From: an uncultured Clostridia bacterium
GTDB taxonomy: Bacteria > Bacillota > Clostridia > Oscillospirales > SIG627
DNA length: 48,168 bases
Direction of reading: 5' to 3'
NCBI GenBank assembly: GCA_947589595.1
Contig: CANQBV010000011.1
Span: forward strand, 1 to 48,168
In this document: in pieces, positions 7,044 to 15,968 of the stretch
Layout of the letters: each line of letters starts with the position of its first letter
Position numbering within the stretch: position 1 is the stretch's first letter
Program-made: the position numbers and the translations under genes
Notes under the pieces: model-generated
The model's database searches: none
What the model was told of the DNA's origin: nothing
What the model saw: the letters and a program-made list of their open reading frames with translations, nothing else

Positions 7044-8202
7044 TTTGTTTCCTTTCTTCCAGCGCCAGATGCAAAAGCGTCTGCCGGAAATGATATTGCT
7101 CTTCTAAAGCCAAAAGCTCGCTCAGATCCCTGTTTTTCGGTTCTGCCTTTTTTCTGGCGCGCAGCATCAGGTTTTTCGGCGAATGGGCAAAATCTACAAA
7201 TTCCAGCACATCCACCTTGTAGCCCGCTTTTTCCAGAATCTGCGCGCGGATCGCATCGGTCAAAAGCGCACAAAAGCGCTCCTTGAAAATACCGTGCTTG
7301 AAAAACAGGTCAAAATCGCCGCCCTTGCGAATCGCGGCGTTGATCTCATGCTGACAGCAGGGCACTGAGAAAATGTAAGACGCGCGATGCTGCATGGCAT
7401 AAAACAGGGCGTAGTCGGTAGCCGTGTCGCACGCGTGCAAGGAAAGCACCATATCGATGTTTTCCTCGGGCAAAGCGTCGCGCGTGACGTCCGCCACCAC
7501 AAACTGCAGCTGCGCATAGCCGTATTTTTTTGCCAAAGCATTGCAATGCTCGACTACGTCTTTTTTCAGGTCATAACCGAGGATGCGCACCCGCAGCCCG
7601 CGGATCTTTTGAAAATAGTAATACACCAAAAAAGTCAAATACGATTTTCCGCAGCCGAAATCCAAAATTGAAATTTCGCCTTTGTCGTATTCCTTCAGTG
7701 CGTGATCGAGAATTTTCAGAAAGCGGTTGATCTGACGAAATTTATCGTATCGTGCGCGCACAATTTTCCGTTCTGACGTAAAAATCCCCAAATCCTGCAA
7801 AAACGGGGCTTCGTCTCCTTCGCGGATGAAGTAGGCTTTTTCAGCGTTGTTTTCCGAAACCGCTTTTTCGGTTTTTCCCCTGCGGTTGCAGTTTTTTAAA
7901 ACGTTCCCTTTTTTGGAAATGCGGAAGGAAAGCTCGTATTCCGGCGTAAAAAGATTGACCTGCCGGAACGATCTTTCGGTAAAAAGAGCTTCCAGATAGC
8001 GCTCAAAATCCGCTTGGGTCAAATTTTTCTGGAACGCTTTGTTTTGCGTTTGTTCTTCGGCTTGCCAGCGGATCGCCGGGTCGTTCAGCGCCACGGGACG
8101 CAGGGCGATTTTGCGCGTTTCGCCGCTTTTGGCAAAATCGCTGAAAACAAGCCTGGCAAGGACTTCCTCTTCCGCCCGGATGGTTTGCAGAATTTCTTCC
8201 AT
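7006..8202 (-). CDS. SAM-dependent methyltransferase (Methyltransf_32-like)
   Basis: 398 residues. After an alpha/beta N-terminal domain of about 170 residues, the SAM loop is ILDFGCGKSYLTFLVYYY, followed by GYDLKKDVV, VVADVTRD and SLHACDTATDYAL. The motif FSVPCCQHE and the overall layout match the PF13679 methyltransferase family, related to eukaryotic METTL25-like proteins and often annotated as acting on RNA. The substrate is not known from sequence. The gene overlaps rsmI, also an RNA methyltransferase, and starts nine bases after the PFL gene. Confidence 0.85.
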   Translation of the reverse strand: MEEILQTIRAEEEVLARLVFSDFAKSGETRKIALRPVALNDPAIRWQAEEQTQNKAFQKNLTQADFERYLEALFTERSFRQVNLFTPEYELSFRISKKGNVLKNCNRRGKTEKAVSENNAEKAYFIREGDEAPFLQDLGIFTSERKIVRARYDKFRQINRFLKILDHALKEYDKGEISILDFGCGKSYLTFLVYYYFQKIRGLRVRILGYDLKKDVVEHCNALAKKYGYAQLQFVVADVTRDALPEENIDMVLSLHACDTATDYALFYAMQHRASYIFSVPCCQHEINAAIRKGGDFDLFFKHGIFKERFCALLTDAIRAQILEKAGYKVDVLEFVDFAHSPKNLMLRARKKAEPKNRDLSELLALEEQYHFRQTLLHLALEERKQNAESRGYPLPGN

Positions 8203-8211
8203 GAAAATACC

Positions 8212-9573
8212 TTAGTTTTTCAGGCTCTGCAGGGGAGCGGGAAGTCTGCCGCCGCGATGAATGAAAATTTCCGGTGAGCGGGTGTTCACCGCCATCACGG
8301 GGCCGCCGCCCAAAAGACCGCCGAACGAAAGCTCTTCGCCCACCTTTTTACCGATCGCCGGGATCAGGCGCACCGCAGTGGTTTTGGAATTGACCATACC
8401 GATCGCCGCTTCGTCGGCAATGATCGCGGAAATCACCTCTTGCGAGGTATCGCCGGGGATGTTGATCATATCCAGTCCGACAGAGCAAACCGCCGTCATG
8501 GCTTCTAATTTTTCGATCGTCAAAGCGCTGCTTTTGGCCGCGGCGATCATGCCCGCGTCCTCCGTAACGGGAATAAACGCTCCGGAAAGTCCGCCCACGT
8601 GGCTGGAAGCCATGACGCCGCCCTTTTTCACTGCGTCATTTAAAAGGGCAAGGCACGCCGTGGTGCCGCAGGCGCCGCATTCTTCCAGGCCCATTTCTTC
8701 CAGGATATGGGCCACGGAATCGCCCACCGCCGGAGTCGGCGCCAGGGAAAGATCTACAATGCCGAAGGGAATGTTTAGCCGGCGGGACGCTTCCTGCGCC
8801 ACGAGCTGTCCCATGCGGGTGATCTTGAACGCCGTCCGCTTGATCAAATCCGCCACTTCGGTAATGCTCGCGTCCTTTGGCAGCTTTGCCAGCGCGGCGC
8901 GCACCACGCCGGGACCGGATACGCCCACGTTGATCACCGCGTCCGCTTCCCCGACGCCGTGGAAAGCGCCTGCCATAAAAGGGTTATCCTCCGGCGCGTT
9001 GCAGAACACCACCAGCTTTGCCGCTGCAATACAGCTGCGATCCGCCGTTTTTTCCGCGCATTCGCGGATTACGCCGCCCATCAGGGCAATGGCGTCCATG
9101 TTCAACCCCGCCTTGGTGGAGCCGATATTCACCGAAGCGCAAAGATGCTCGGTCGCAGCCAGCGCTTCGGGAATGCTGCGGATCAGTTCCAGATCCCCGT
9201 GCGAAAAGCCCTTTTGTACCAGAGCGCTGTATCCGCCGATGAAATTCACGCCGATCTTCTGCGCAGCCTTTTCCAGCGTCAGTGCAAATTTCACCGGGTT
9301 TTCTCCGGGGCAGGCGGCTGCCAGCAGGGCGATCGGTGTTACGGAGATTCGTTTGTTGATAATCGGAATGCCGTAGGTCTTTTCGATCTCGTTGGCAACC
9401 GGCACCAGGTCTTTGGCGGTCGTGGTAATTTTTTGATAAATTTTTTCGCAGGCGCGGTCGACGTCGCTGTCGATGCAGTCGATCAGCGAAATGCCCATTG
9501 TCACCGTGCGGATATCCAGGTTTTCGTCCTGGATCATGGAGATTGTTTCCAGTATGTCGTGTGTATTGATCAT
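8212..9573 (-). CDS. PFL family protein (UPF0210/DUF711)
   Basis: 453 residues. The N-terminus ([28 protein letters not shown]) and the Gly-rich segments ([42 protein letters not shown]) match UPF0210/DUF711, a family related to glycyl-radical-like folds but without a known reaction. It is nearly always encoded directly after a small ACT protein, as here (nine-base gap). The pair may respond to an amino acid, but the function is unknown. Confidence 0.93.
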   Translation of the reverse strand: MINTHDILETISMIQDENLDIRTVTMGISLIDCIDSDVDRACEKIYQKITTTAKDLVPVANEIEKTYGIPIINKRISVTPIALLAAACPGENPVKFALTLEKAAQKIGVNFIGGYSALVQKGFSHGDLELIRSIPEALAATEHLCASVNIGSTKAGLNMDAIALMGGVIRECAEKTADRSCIAAAKLVVFCNAPEDNPFMAGAFHGVGEADAVINVGVSGPGVVRAALAKLPKDASITEVADLIKRTAFKITRMGQLVAQEASRRLNIPFGIVDLSLAPTPAVGDSVAHILEEMGLEECGACGTTACLALLNDAVKKGGVMASSHVGGLSGAFIPVTEDAGMIAAAKSSALTIEKLEAMTAVCSVGLDMINIPGDTSQEVISAIIADEAAIGMVNSKTTAVRLIPAIGKKVGEELSFGGLLGGGPVMAVNTRSPEIFIHRGGRLPAPLQSLKN

Positions 9574-9582
9574 AAAAGCTCC

Positions 9583-9852
9583 TTAAATCCTGTGCATGGA
9601 ATTGAAAATATCCTCATGCATGACGTGAATTTTCAGATGATTCTCTTTGCCGATCTTTTCGGCTTCATCGACGAATTCAGAAAAGGTGCCGTTGATCTTT
9701 TCAATATCGCACAGCATGATCATGCAAAACAGATTCTGTAAAACCGACTGCGTTACCTCCGCGATATTGACGTTCTTTTGCGCACAAAGAGCGGAAACTT
9801 TTGCCAGAATACCGACCGCATCTTTCCCGACGACCGTAATGACACATCTCAT
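9583..9852 (-). CDS. ACT domain protein, UPF0237
   Basis: 89 residues, a single ACT fold (MRCVITVVGKDAVGILAKVS, then NIAEVTQSVLQNLFCMIML). UPF0237 proteins are the standard partner of PFL-family proteins. The reading frame extends to a TTG at 9867, but that TTG is part of the GGAGG ribosome site, so the ATG at 9852, eight bases downstream, is the start. It sits 28 bases after trkH, which ties the ACT/PFL pair to the potassium-uptake operon. Confidence 0.92.
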   Translation of the reverse strand: MRCVITVVGKDAVGILAKVSALCAQKNVNIAEVTQSVLQNLFCMIMLCDIEKINGTFSEFVDEAEKIGKENHLKIHVMHEDIFNSMHRI

Positions 9853-9880
9853 TTTTTTATCCTCCAAAGTTTTTACAAAT

Positions 9881-11320
9881 CTATTTTTTTGCCCAGACAG
9901 ACGGCGAAAGCGTTAAAAGCAGCGGCCAAATTTCCAGCCTCCCAAACAGCATCGCAAAGGAAAGCACCACTTTGGAGATTCCGGAATATGCTGAATAAGA
10001 ACTTAGCGGTCCCACGCCGCCAAAACCAGGGCCGACGTTATTGAAGCAAGCGGCGACTGCGCTGAAATTGGTTTCAAAATCGAAGGGATCCCACAGGGAA
10101 ATGAATAAAAACACCCCCGAAAACAGCAGCATATACAAGGCAAAATACGTGCCCACACTGGTGCGGGTACCGGGGTCAACCGTTCTTCCCTCGAATTTCA
10201 CGGAATTGACGGAACGCGGGTGCAAAAGGCGCCGCAGCTCCGCGCGGATCATTTTAAATAAGATCACCACGCGCGAAACCTTCAGTCCGCCCGCCGTGGA
10301 ACCGGCGCACCCGCCGATAAACATCAGCACCAGCAAAATATTTTTGGAGAGCGCGGGCCACAAATTAAAATCGGTCGAGGAAAAGCCGGTGGTGGTCATG
10401 ATCGAGGAAACCTGGAAGGACGCCTGCCGCAGCGCTTCCCCGAACGCTTCGTAGCGCGGCAGGATATCCACGGTGATCACCGCCACGGAAAAGACGACGA
10501 TCGCAACGTACGTCCACAATTCGCCGCTTTTGAATACCGCTTTGAATTTGCGGATCAGGATCAGGTAATAGAGGTTGAAATTGATCCCGAACAGCAGCAT
10601 AAAAATCGCAATCACCCATTGCAGATACGGGCTGTAGGAAGCCATGCTGTCCGCCCGGACGCCAAAGCCGCCGGTGCCGGCGGTGCCAAACGCGTGTACC
10701 GCGCTCTCAAACAAATTCATGCCGCCCGCCAAAAGGAAAATGATCTCCACCACCGTCATGGCAAGATAGATCAGATATAAAATCTTTGCCGTATCCTTCA
10801 CGCGCGGCACCAGTTTTCCCACAATGGGCCCGGGCATTTCGGCGCGGATGATGTGAATGGAACGGTCGGAACCGCCGATGATCGCCATCATCAATACCAA
10901 AACCCCCATGCCGCCGATCCAGTGAGTAAAGCTGCGCCAAAAAAGCATCCCGTGCGAAAGGGACTCCACGTTCTCCAAAATGGAAGCGCCCGTGGTGGTG
11001 AAGCCGCTCACCGTTTCAAAAAAAGCGTCGGTAAACCGGGGAATTTCTTTACCGAAAACGAAGGGCAAAGCCCCAATTAGCGAGAGAGAAAGCCAGGCGA
11101 GAGTTACAATCAGAAAGCCTTCGCGGGCATAGATCACGCGGTTTTTCCCGCGGCAGCCAAGCACCAAAAGCAAGCCGGCGACAAGCGCAATGCCAATGGC
11201 GACCAAAAAGGGAAGCGCATTTTCCCGATATAAAAGAGCTACGAAAAGCGGCAGAAACAAAAGCGCCGCTTCAATTAAAATGATCTGCCCGACCGTATAA
11301 AAAATCTGTTTTCGATTCAT
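9881..11320 (-). CDS. trkH: Trk/Ktr potassium uptake channel subunit TrkH
   Basis: 479 residues, about ten membrane helices. The four pore loops of the SKT superfamily are visible: FTTTGASIL, AGTGGFGV, TTTGFSS and NNVGPGF; the glycines form the selectivity filter. It imports K+ together with a TrkA gating ring encoded 15 bases upstream. In the cytoplasmic membrane. Co-transcribed with the ACT/PFL pair and two methyltransferases. Confidence 0.95.
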   Translation of the reverse strand: MNRKQIFYTVGQIILIEAALLFLPLFVALLYRENALPFLVAIGIALVAGLLLVLGCRGKNRVIYAREGFLIVTLAWLSLSLIGALPFVFGKEIPRFTDAFFETVSGFTTTGASILENVESLSHGMLFWRSFTHWIGGMGVLVLMMAIIGGSDRSIHIIRAEMPGPIVGKLVPRVKDTAKILYLIYLAMTVVEIIFLLAGGMNLFESAVHAFGTAGTGGFGVRADSMASYSPYLQWVIAIFMLLFGINFNLYYLILIRKFKAVFKSGELWTYVAIVVFSVAVITVDILPRYEAFGEALRQASFQVSSIMTTTGFSSTDFNLWPALSKNILLVLMFIGGCAGSTAGGLKVSRVVILFKMIRAELRRLLHPRSVNSVKFEGRTVDPGTRTSVGTYFALYMLLFSGVFLFISLWDPFDFETNFSAVAACFNNVGPGFGGVGPLSSYSAYSGISKVVLSFAMLFGRLEIWPLLLTLSPSVWAKK

Positions 11321-11335
11321 AATTCCATATTTTTT

Positions 11336-12694
11336 TTATTGCATAATATCAGCAAGATCCATCACTTGCTTGCTTCCGGCAAAAACCACGACCTTGTCCC
11401 CGGCAAGGATTTTGTCCGAGCCTTTGGGGATCAGCGGCGTTCGGTCGCGGATGATCCCGGCGATCAGGATATTGGGCTTCAGCTTCAGATCCTTCAGTTC
11501 AATATCCGTCCATTCAAAATCGGGTAGGACGTTGAATTCCAGCGCCTCTACCTTATCGTCCATCAGCCGGTAGAGCGTTTCCATTTTGCTGCCCAGTGAA
11601 TTCTGCAAGGCTCTGGTATAGCGCAGCACCATATCGGAAACGGTTTTGCGCGGCGAAACAATACTGTCCAGCCCCAATTTTTCCGCCATGGGGAAATATT
11701 CGGCGCGGTTGATTTTGGTGATCACCTTCGGCACGCCTTTGGAGGAGGCGAAAAAGGAGATCAAAAGGTTTTCTTCGTCCATCCCGGTCAGGGAGACGAA
11801 AGCGTCCATCGTGCCGATCCCTTCTTCCATCAGCAGCTCCTGCTGCGCGCCGTCTCCGCAAATGACCACGGCGCCGTTCAGCTCGTCGGAAAACTCACGG
11901 CACTTTTCCGGATCCACGTCAATAATTTTCACATGGCAGCCGCTGCCCAGCAGCATTTTGGCAAGGTAAAACGTCGTGCGGCTGCCGCCGAGGATCATGA
12001 CGTTTTTTGCCTGCTTCTGCAAAAGCCCCAGCATTTTCAAAAGCTTGACGATTTCCGCCGTCTTGGCGGTGATCCCAATGCGGTCGCCCCCGCGCAGCAC
12101 AAAGTTACCGCCGGGAATAAAGACCTCCTCGCCCCGCTGCACGGCGCTGACCAGAAACTGCGCCTGATATTTCTTGCGCATTTCCATAAGGCTCAGGCCG
12201 TCCAGAATCGAATCCGGCTTCAAAAGGATCTCGATCATTTCAAAATTGCGGCGGGAAAAGGTTTCGATATTGATCGCGGCCGGCAGCCGCAGAATGCGGA
12301 AAAGCTCGTATGCGGCGAGCCGATCCGGGTTGATCGCCAGGGAAAGATCCAATTGATGGCGCAAAAAGCCCAGGCTCTGGTCGTTGTATTCGGGGTTGCG
12401 GATCCGCGCGATCGAGTGCTTGGCGCCCATACGCTTAGCCAAAAAGCAGGAAAGCATATTCATTTCGTCCGATCCGGTGGCGGCGATAATCAGATCCGTG
12501 TCCTCTGCGCCCGCCTCGGTCAGCACTTCGCAGTCGCAGCCGTTGCCGCAAACGCACATGGTGTCGTAAATATTGCTGGTTTCTTCAATGACCGCGGGGT
12601 CGCTGTCCACCACCATCATATCGTGCCCTTCCTCAAGAAGGCTATCGAGAATCGTGGTGCCGACTTTTCCGCACCCTACAAGTATGATTTTCAT
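11336..12694 (-). CDS. trkA: Trk potassium transporter regulatory subunit TrkA
   Basis: 452 residues with two tandem RCK units. The first nucleotide-binding loop is IILVGCGKVGTTIL, and the second is MILGGSRTTFYLAKMLLGSG, degenerate in the third glycine. RCK_C domains follow each. TrkA forms a ring under TrkH and gates it with NAD(H) or ATP/ADP; c-di-AMP control is known for related Firmicute proteins. First gene of the operon, behind a TTGAAA/TATAAT promoter. Confidence 0.95.
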   Translation of the reverse strand: MKIILVGCGKVGTTILDSLLEEGHDMMVVDSDPAVIEETSNIYDTMCVCGNGCDCEVLTEAGAEDTDLIIAATGSDEMNMLSCFLAKRMGAKHSIARIRNPEYNDQSLGFLRHQLDLSLAINPDRLAAYELFRILRLPAAINIETFSRRNFEMIEILLKPDSILDGLSLMEMRKKYQAQFLVSAVQRGEEVFIPGGNFVLRGGDRIGITAKTAEIVKLLKMLGLLQKQAKNVMILGGSRTTFYLAKMLLGSGCHVKIIDVDPEKCREFSDELNGAVVICGDGAQQELLMEEGIGTMDAFVSLTGMDEENLLISFFASSKGVPKVITKINRAEYFPMAEKLGLDSIVSPRKTVSDMVLRYTRALQNSLGSKMETLYRLMDDKVEALEFNVLPDFEWTDIELKDLKLKPNILIAGIIRDRTPLIPKGSDKILAGDKVVVFAGSKQVMDLADIMQ

Positions 12695-12727
12695 GGAGTT
12701 TTGTCCTTACTGAATATAGATAGACTT

Positions 12728-12756
12728 ATTATATATCAACGCGCCCGATATTTCAA
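12728..12756 (-). promoter_or_regulatory. Promoter of the trkA-trkH-ACT-PFL-MTase-rsmI operon
   Basis: Minus-strand TTGAAA (12751-12756), 17-bp spacer, TATAAT (12728-12733). No comparably good promoter was noticed inside the operon. Confidence 0.8.
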
Positions 12757-12885
12757 GCCCAAACGCGAATTCCCAAACAAATTCCAAAAAATGGGACAAT
12801 TATTTTGCTTCCTTGCTTTTTGAACGGTCGAATTTTTAAGAAATACGAAAAACTTTGCAAACCCTATTTCTTTTTTGTTGTTTTG

Positions 12886-12894
12886 TGGTACAAT
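12886..12894 (+). promoter_or_regulatory. Extended -10 promoter of the LTA-synthase-like gene
   Basis: TGG-TACAAT at 12886-12894; no -35 match at 17 bases, as is common for extended -10 promoters. Confidence 0.55.
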
Positions 12895-12935
12895 AGATTT
12901 AGTCCCGGTTTTGTATCGGGGCAGGGAGGTTTTTC

Positions 12936-15047
12936 ATGCTGAAGCAAAAAGAAACAATGGCGGCAAAAGGGGCGCCCGCAAAATACCGGACGGAGCAAAA
13001 AGCGCCTATTTCGCAGAAAAATATTTCGCCTCGGGCAAAATTTGCCCGTGTTTGCTATGCGATGGTATTGCCGCTTACGCTGCTTTTCCTTGAGATTGTG
13101 GCGCATATCGATCTGTTTGGCTTCACTTTCGGCTGGGAAACGCTTTTTCTGCCGGCAATTTCGCTGGGCGTCGGGTTTCTTTTGGCGCTGATTTCGTTTT
13201 TCTTAAAACCCAAAGCCGCCAGGATTTTTACGCTTCTCATGCAGGCGGTTTTCGGCTTTATCTTTTCGTTTTATTTGGTTTATTACAGCATTTTCCACAC
13301 GTTCTTTTCCTGGCAAATCGTCGGGATGGCCACGGACGTCACCCAGTTCTGGCGGGAAGCGCTGTTTTTCATTCTTCGCAGCTTTTATCTGATCCTCCTT
13401 GGCTTTTTGCCGCTATTGCTTTTTGCCGTTTTCGGCAGGAAACGAAAGAATTTGCGCTTCGGAAGACCCTGGCGGGTCCTGGCGGCGACGGTTGCGATTT
13501 TCTGGGGTCTGGTACTGACTCTTGTACTTGCTTTTTCTCCGACGCAGAGAAATGTGCTTGTTTATCTGCATGGCGATTTTCCCGCGGCGTACCGGAATTT
13601 CGGGGTGCTGGCCTCCTCTGCGGTGGATTTTTCACAGGGGATTTTCGGCGCGCCGGAGGAGGAATTCTTCCTGCCCACCGAGCCGGAATGGCAGCCGCCG
13701 ACTCCCGGTACCACCGAACCCGACGCCGGAGAAACCCAGGAAGAGCCGGATTACGGGTATAACGTTTCGAACATCGATTTTGCCGCTCTTGCCGCTGCGG
13801 AGCCCAACGCCGAGATCCGCAAAATGCACGAATACGTCGCCTCTCTTCAGCCGACAAGAAAAACCGAATACACCGGAATGTTTGCCGGCAAAAACCTGAT
13901 TGTGATCACGCTGGAGGGCTTTAGCGATAAAGTGATTTCCCCCACGGTGACCCCCACGCTCTACCGGATGGCAACACAGGGCTTTTGTTTTTCCAATTTT
14001 TATCACACGCTTTGGGGCGGCAGCACGGCCACCGGCGAATACTCTGTCATGACCGGTAATTTCCATAGCAGCGCCAACTGTCTGAAAATGTCGGCCGATA
14101 CGCTGCAGTACTATGCGTTCGGCAATCTGTTTGGGCGTGCCGGGTACGACACCTACGCCTACCACGATCACACCTACACCTATTATGGGCGCGATCTTTC
14201 GCACCCCAATTTCGGGTACCCGAACTATAAGGGAATTGGAAACGGACTCGTACTTCCGCATAATTCCTGGCCGAATTCAGACTATGAAATGGCGCTTGTC
14301 ACCGGGCCGGAATATATCAACAGCGACAGCGAAAAGCCGTTCCAGGCCTATTACATGTCCGTCAGCGGGCATGCCAATTACACCTGGATGGGGAATAGCA
14401 TGGCAAGCCGGCATCGGAACGATATCGGAGGATATTCGTATTACAACGAGGATGTGAAAGCGTATTTGGCCTGCCAGTACGAAGTGGAGCTAATGCTGAC
14501 GGAGCTGGTGCGCCAGTTGGAGGAAGCCGGAAAGCTGGAGGATACGGTTTTTGCAATGTGCTGTGACCACTATCCGTATGCGCTGACGGATTCGCAGCTT
14601 TCCGAGCTGTACGGGCTGCCGCAGGCCGGTATCCGCAACAATTTTGATCTTTATCGCAATGGTTTTATTCTCTGGTGTGCGGACATGGAAGAACCCATTA
14701 CGGTGGAAACGCCCTGTTCCAGTTATGATATTTTGCCCACTTTGGCAAATCTTTTCGGGTTGGAATACGATTCCCGCCTCATCACCGGGCACGATGTTCT
14801 GGCATTGGAGGACAACCTTGTTATCATCAACAACGACAACGGCTCCTGGAACTGGGTGTCCGCGCAGGGCTCCTACGACCGGACGGCCGGCGTGTTTACG
14901 CCCAATGCCGACTGCACGCTCTCGGAAGAAGAAATTGAGCTTTACGTCAAGATGAATAACACTCGCGTTTCGGCGATGCGTACCTACTCTTTCGCCGTCC
15001 TGGAGCGCGACTATTACCGATACGTATTTAAAACCCCTGCCCGATAG
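12936..15047 (+). CDS. LTA synthase family sulfatase-fold membrane protein
   Basis: 703 residues. The N-terminal 230 residues hold about five membrane helices; a Pro/Glu-rich linker follows; the rest is an extracellular alkaline-phosphatase-fold domain. The metal-binding acid lies in IVITLEGFSD, the catalytic threonine is T364 in GGSTATGEY, and MSVSGHANY and CCDHYPYAL supply further metal ligands. Family members move glycerol-phosphate from phosphatidylglycerol onto teichoic acid chains or glycans. Which polymer is made here is not shown, and no teichoic-acid gene is adjacent. GGAGG precedes the ATG; a strong terminator follows. Confidence 0.9.
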   Translation: MLKQKETMAAKGAPAKYRTEQKAPISQKNISPRAKFARVCYAMVLPLTLLFLEIVAHIDLFGFTFGWETLFLPAISLGVGFLLALISFFLKPKAARIFTLLMQAVFGFIFSFYLVYYSIFHTFFSWQIVGMATDVTQFWREALFFILRSFYLILLGFLPLLLFAVFGRKRKNLRFGRPWRVLAATVAIFWGLVLTLVLAFSPTQRNVLVYLHGDFPAAYRNFGVLASSAVDFSQGIFGAPEEEFFLPTEPEWQPPTPGTTEPDAGETQEEPDYGYNVSNIDFAALAAAEPNAEIRKMHEYVASLQPTRKTEYTGMFAGKNLIVITLEGFSDKVISPTVTPTLYRMATQGFCFSNFYHTLWGGSTATGEYSVMTGNFHSSANCLKMSADTLQYYAFGNLFGRAGYDTYAYHDHTYTYYGRDLSHPNFGYPNYKGIGNGLVLPHNSWPNSDYEMALVTGPEYINSDSEKPFQAYYMSVSGHANYTWMGNSMASRHRNDIGGYSYYNEDVKAYLACQYEVELMLTELVRQLEEAGKLEDTVFAMCCDHYPYALTDSQLSELYGLPQAGIRNNFDLYRNGFILWCADMEEPITVETPCSSYDILPTLANLFGLEYDSRLITGHDVLALEDNLVIINNDNGSWNWVSAQGSYDRTAGVFTPNADCTLSEEEIELYVKMNNTRVSAMRTYSFAVLERDYYRYVFKTPAR

Positions 15048-15057
15048 GGAAATGGGA

Positions 15058-15104
15058 AATACGGTGCAGAGCCGGAAACGGCGCTGCACCGTATTCTTTT
15101 TTTT
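15058..15104 (+). terminator. Terminator of the LTA-synthase-like gene
   Basis: A 15-bp stem with one mismatch (15058-15073 / 15080-15095), loop GGAAAC, followed by eight T. Confidence 0.92.
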
Positions 15105-15150
15105 ACTTTTTATTCACGGAGTCGTCATGGATTCTTCAAAATTAGCGGTC

Positions 15151-15156
15151 TATAAT
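15151..15156 (+). promoter_or_regulatory. -10 element upstream of the PepSY lipoprotein gene
   Basis: Consensus TATAAT 34 bases before the start codon; no clear -35. It lies after the terminator, so the lipoprotein gene probably has its own transcript. Confidence 0.45.
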
Positions 15157-15189
15157 AAGAGTAGAAAAGTATCGAAAGGAGTTGTTTTT

Positions 15190-15837
15190 ATGTCGGGTTT
15201 CGGTTTGAAAAAGATATTGCTGACGGCGGCGGCTGTGGCGTTGGCATTGAATCTTTCCTCTTGTGTCTTAATACGAGAGGGCGCCTCCAATTTCAACGCA
15301 CCGTCAAACGGCTCCACCAACGAGATCGGCAAATCGAACGCCGGCGTTTCCGCCGGCGGGAACTTGATCACCGAAGAAGAGGCAAAGCAGACGGCGCTCG
15401 CCCACGCAAAGGTCACCGAAAAGGATGTGACCGGGCTGCGCATTCGGCTGGAATACGACAATGGACGGCAGGAGTATGAGGTGGATTTTTACGCCAACGG
15501 CCTGGAATACGATTATGACATCGACGCGGTCACAGGACAGGTGTTGAGCTACGACGCCGACGTCGACGATGACTTTCGTCCCGGAAATTCCGCCTCCGGC
15601 ACGGAGAAGGACAAGCCTGCGAACGAAACTGCAATCACCGAAGACCAGGCCAGAGACATGGCTCTTGCAAAGGTGCCGGGCGCAGGGCCCGCCGACGTGA
15701 GAATCCACGTGGACTTTGAAGACGGAAGGCAGATTTACGAGGGCTCCATCGTGTATGACAGGCGGGAATACGATTTTGAAATCGACGCCGCCACCGGGCA
15801 AATCCTGGAATGGGAGGAAGAGTCGGTTTTCGACTGA
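15190..15837 (+). CDS. PepSY-domain lipoprotein
   Basis: 215 residues. A signal peptide with lipobox LNLSSC (lipidated C25) is followed by a Ser/Asn-rich linker and two PepSY repeats, each with the pattern TEEEAK...ALAH / EYEVDFYANGLEYDYDIDAVTGQVL. PepSY domains often inhibit or bind peptidases outside the membrane. The ATG at 15190 is chosen because AAAGGAG stands eight bases upstream; the frame is open back to 15052 but that stretch crosses the terminator. Monocistronic. Confidence 0.88.
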   Translation: MSGFGLKKILLTAAAVALALNLSSCVLIREGASNFNAPSNGSTNEIGKSNAGVSAGGNLITEEEAKQTALAHAKVTEKDVTGLRIRLEYDNGRQEYEVDFYANGLEYDYDIDAVTGQVLSYDADVDDDFRPGNSASGTEKDKPANETAITEDQARDMALAKVPGAGPADVRIHVDFEDGRQIYEGSIVYDRREYDFEIDAATGQILEWEEESVFD

Positions 15838-15968
15838 GCCTCCGTACAAACGGGCGAACGTAAAAATTGTCCGGAATTTGAGTGATTGACCAGAAAGCGC
15901 CCAAATATCCGTCATGAACGGCGGGTATTTGGGCGCTTTGTTTGTGCAGATCAATTCTTCATTTGCGC

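Noticed and set aside
8261-9741. Long plus-strand frames over the PFL gene
   Set aside because: Antisense of a well-conserved PFL protein; no translation signals.
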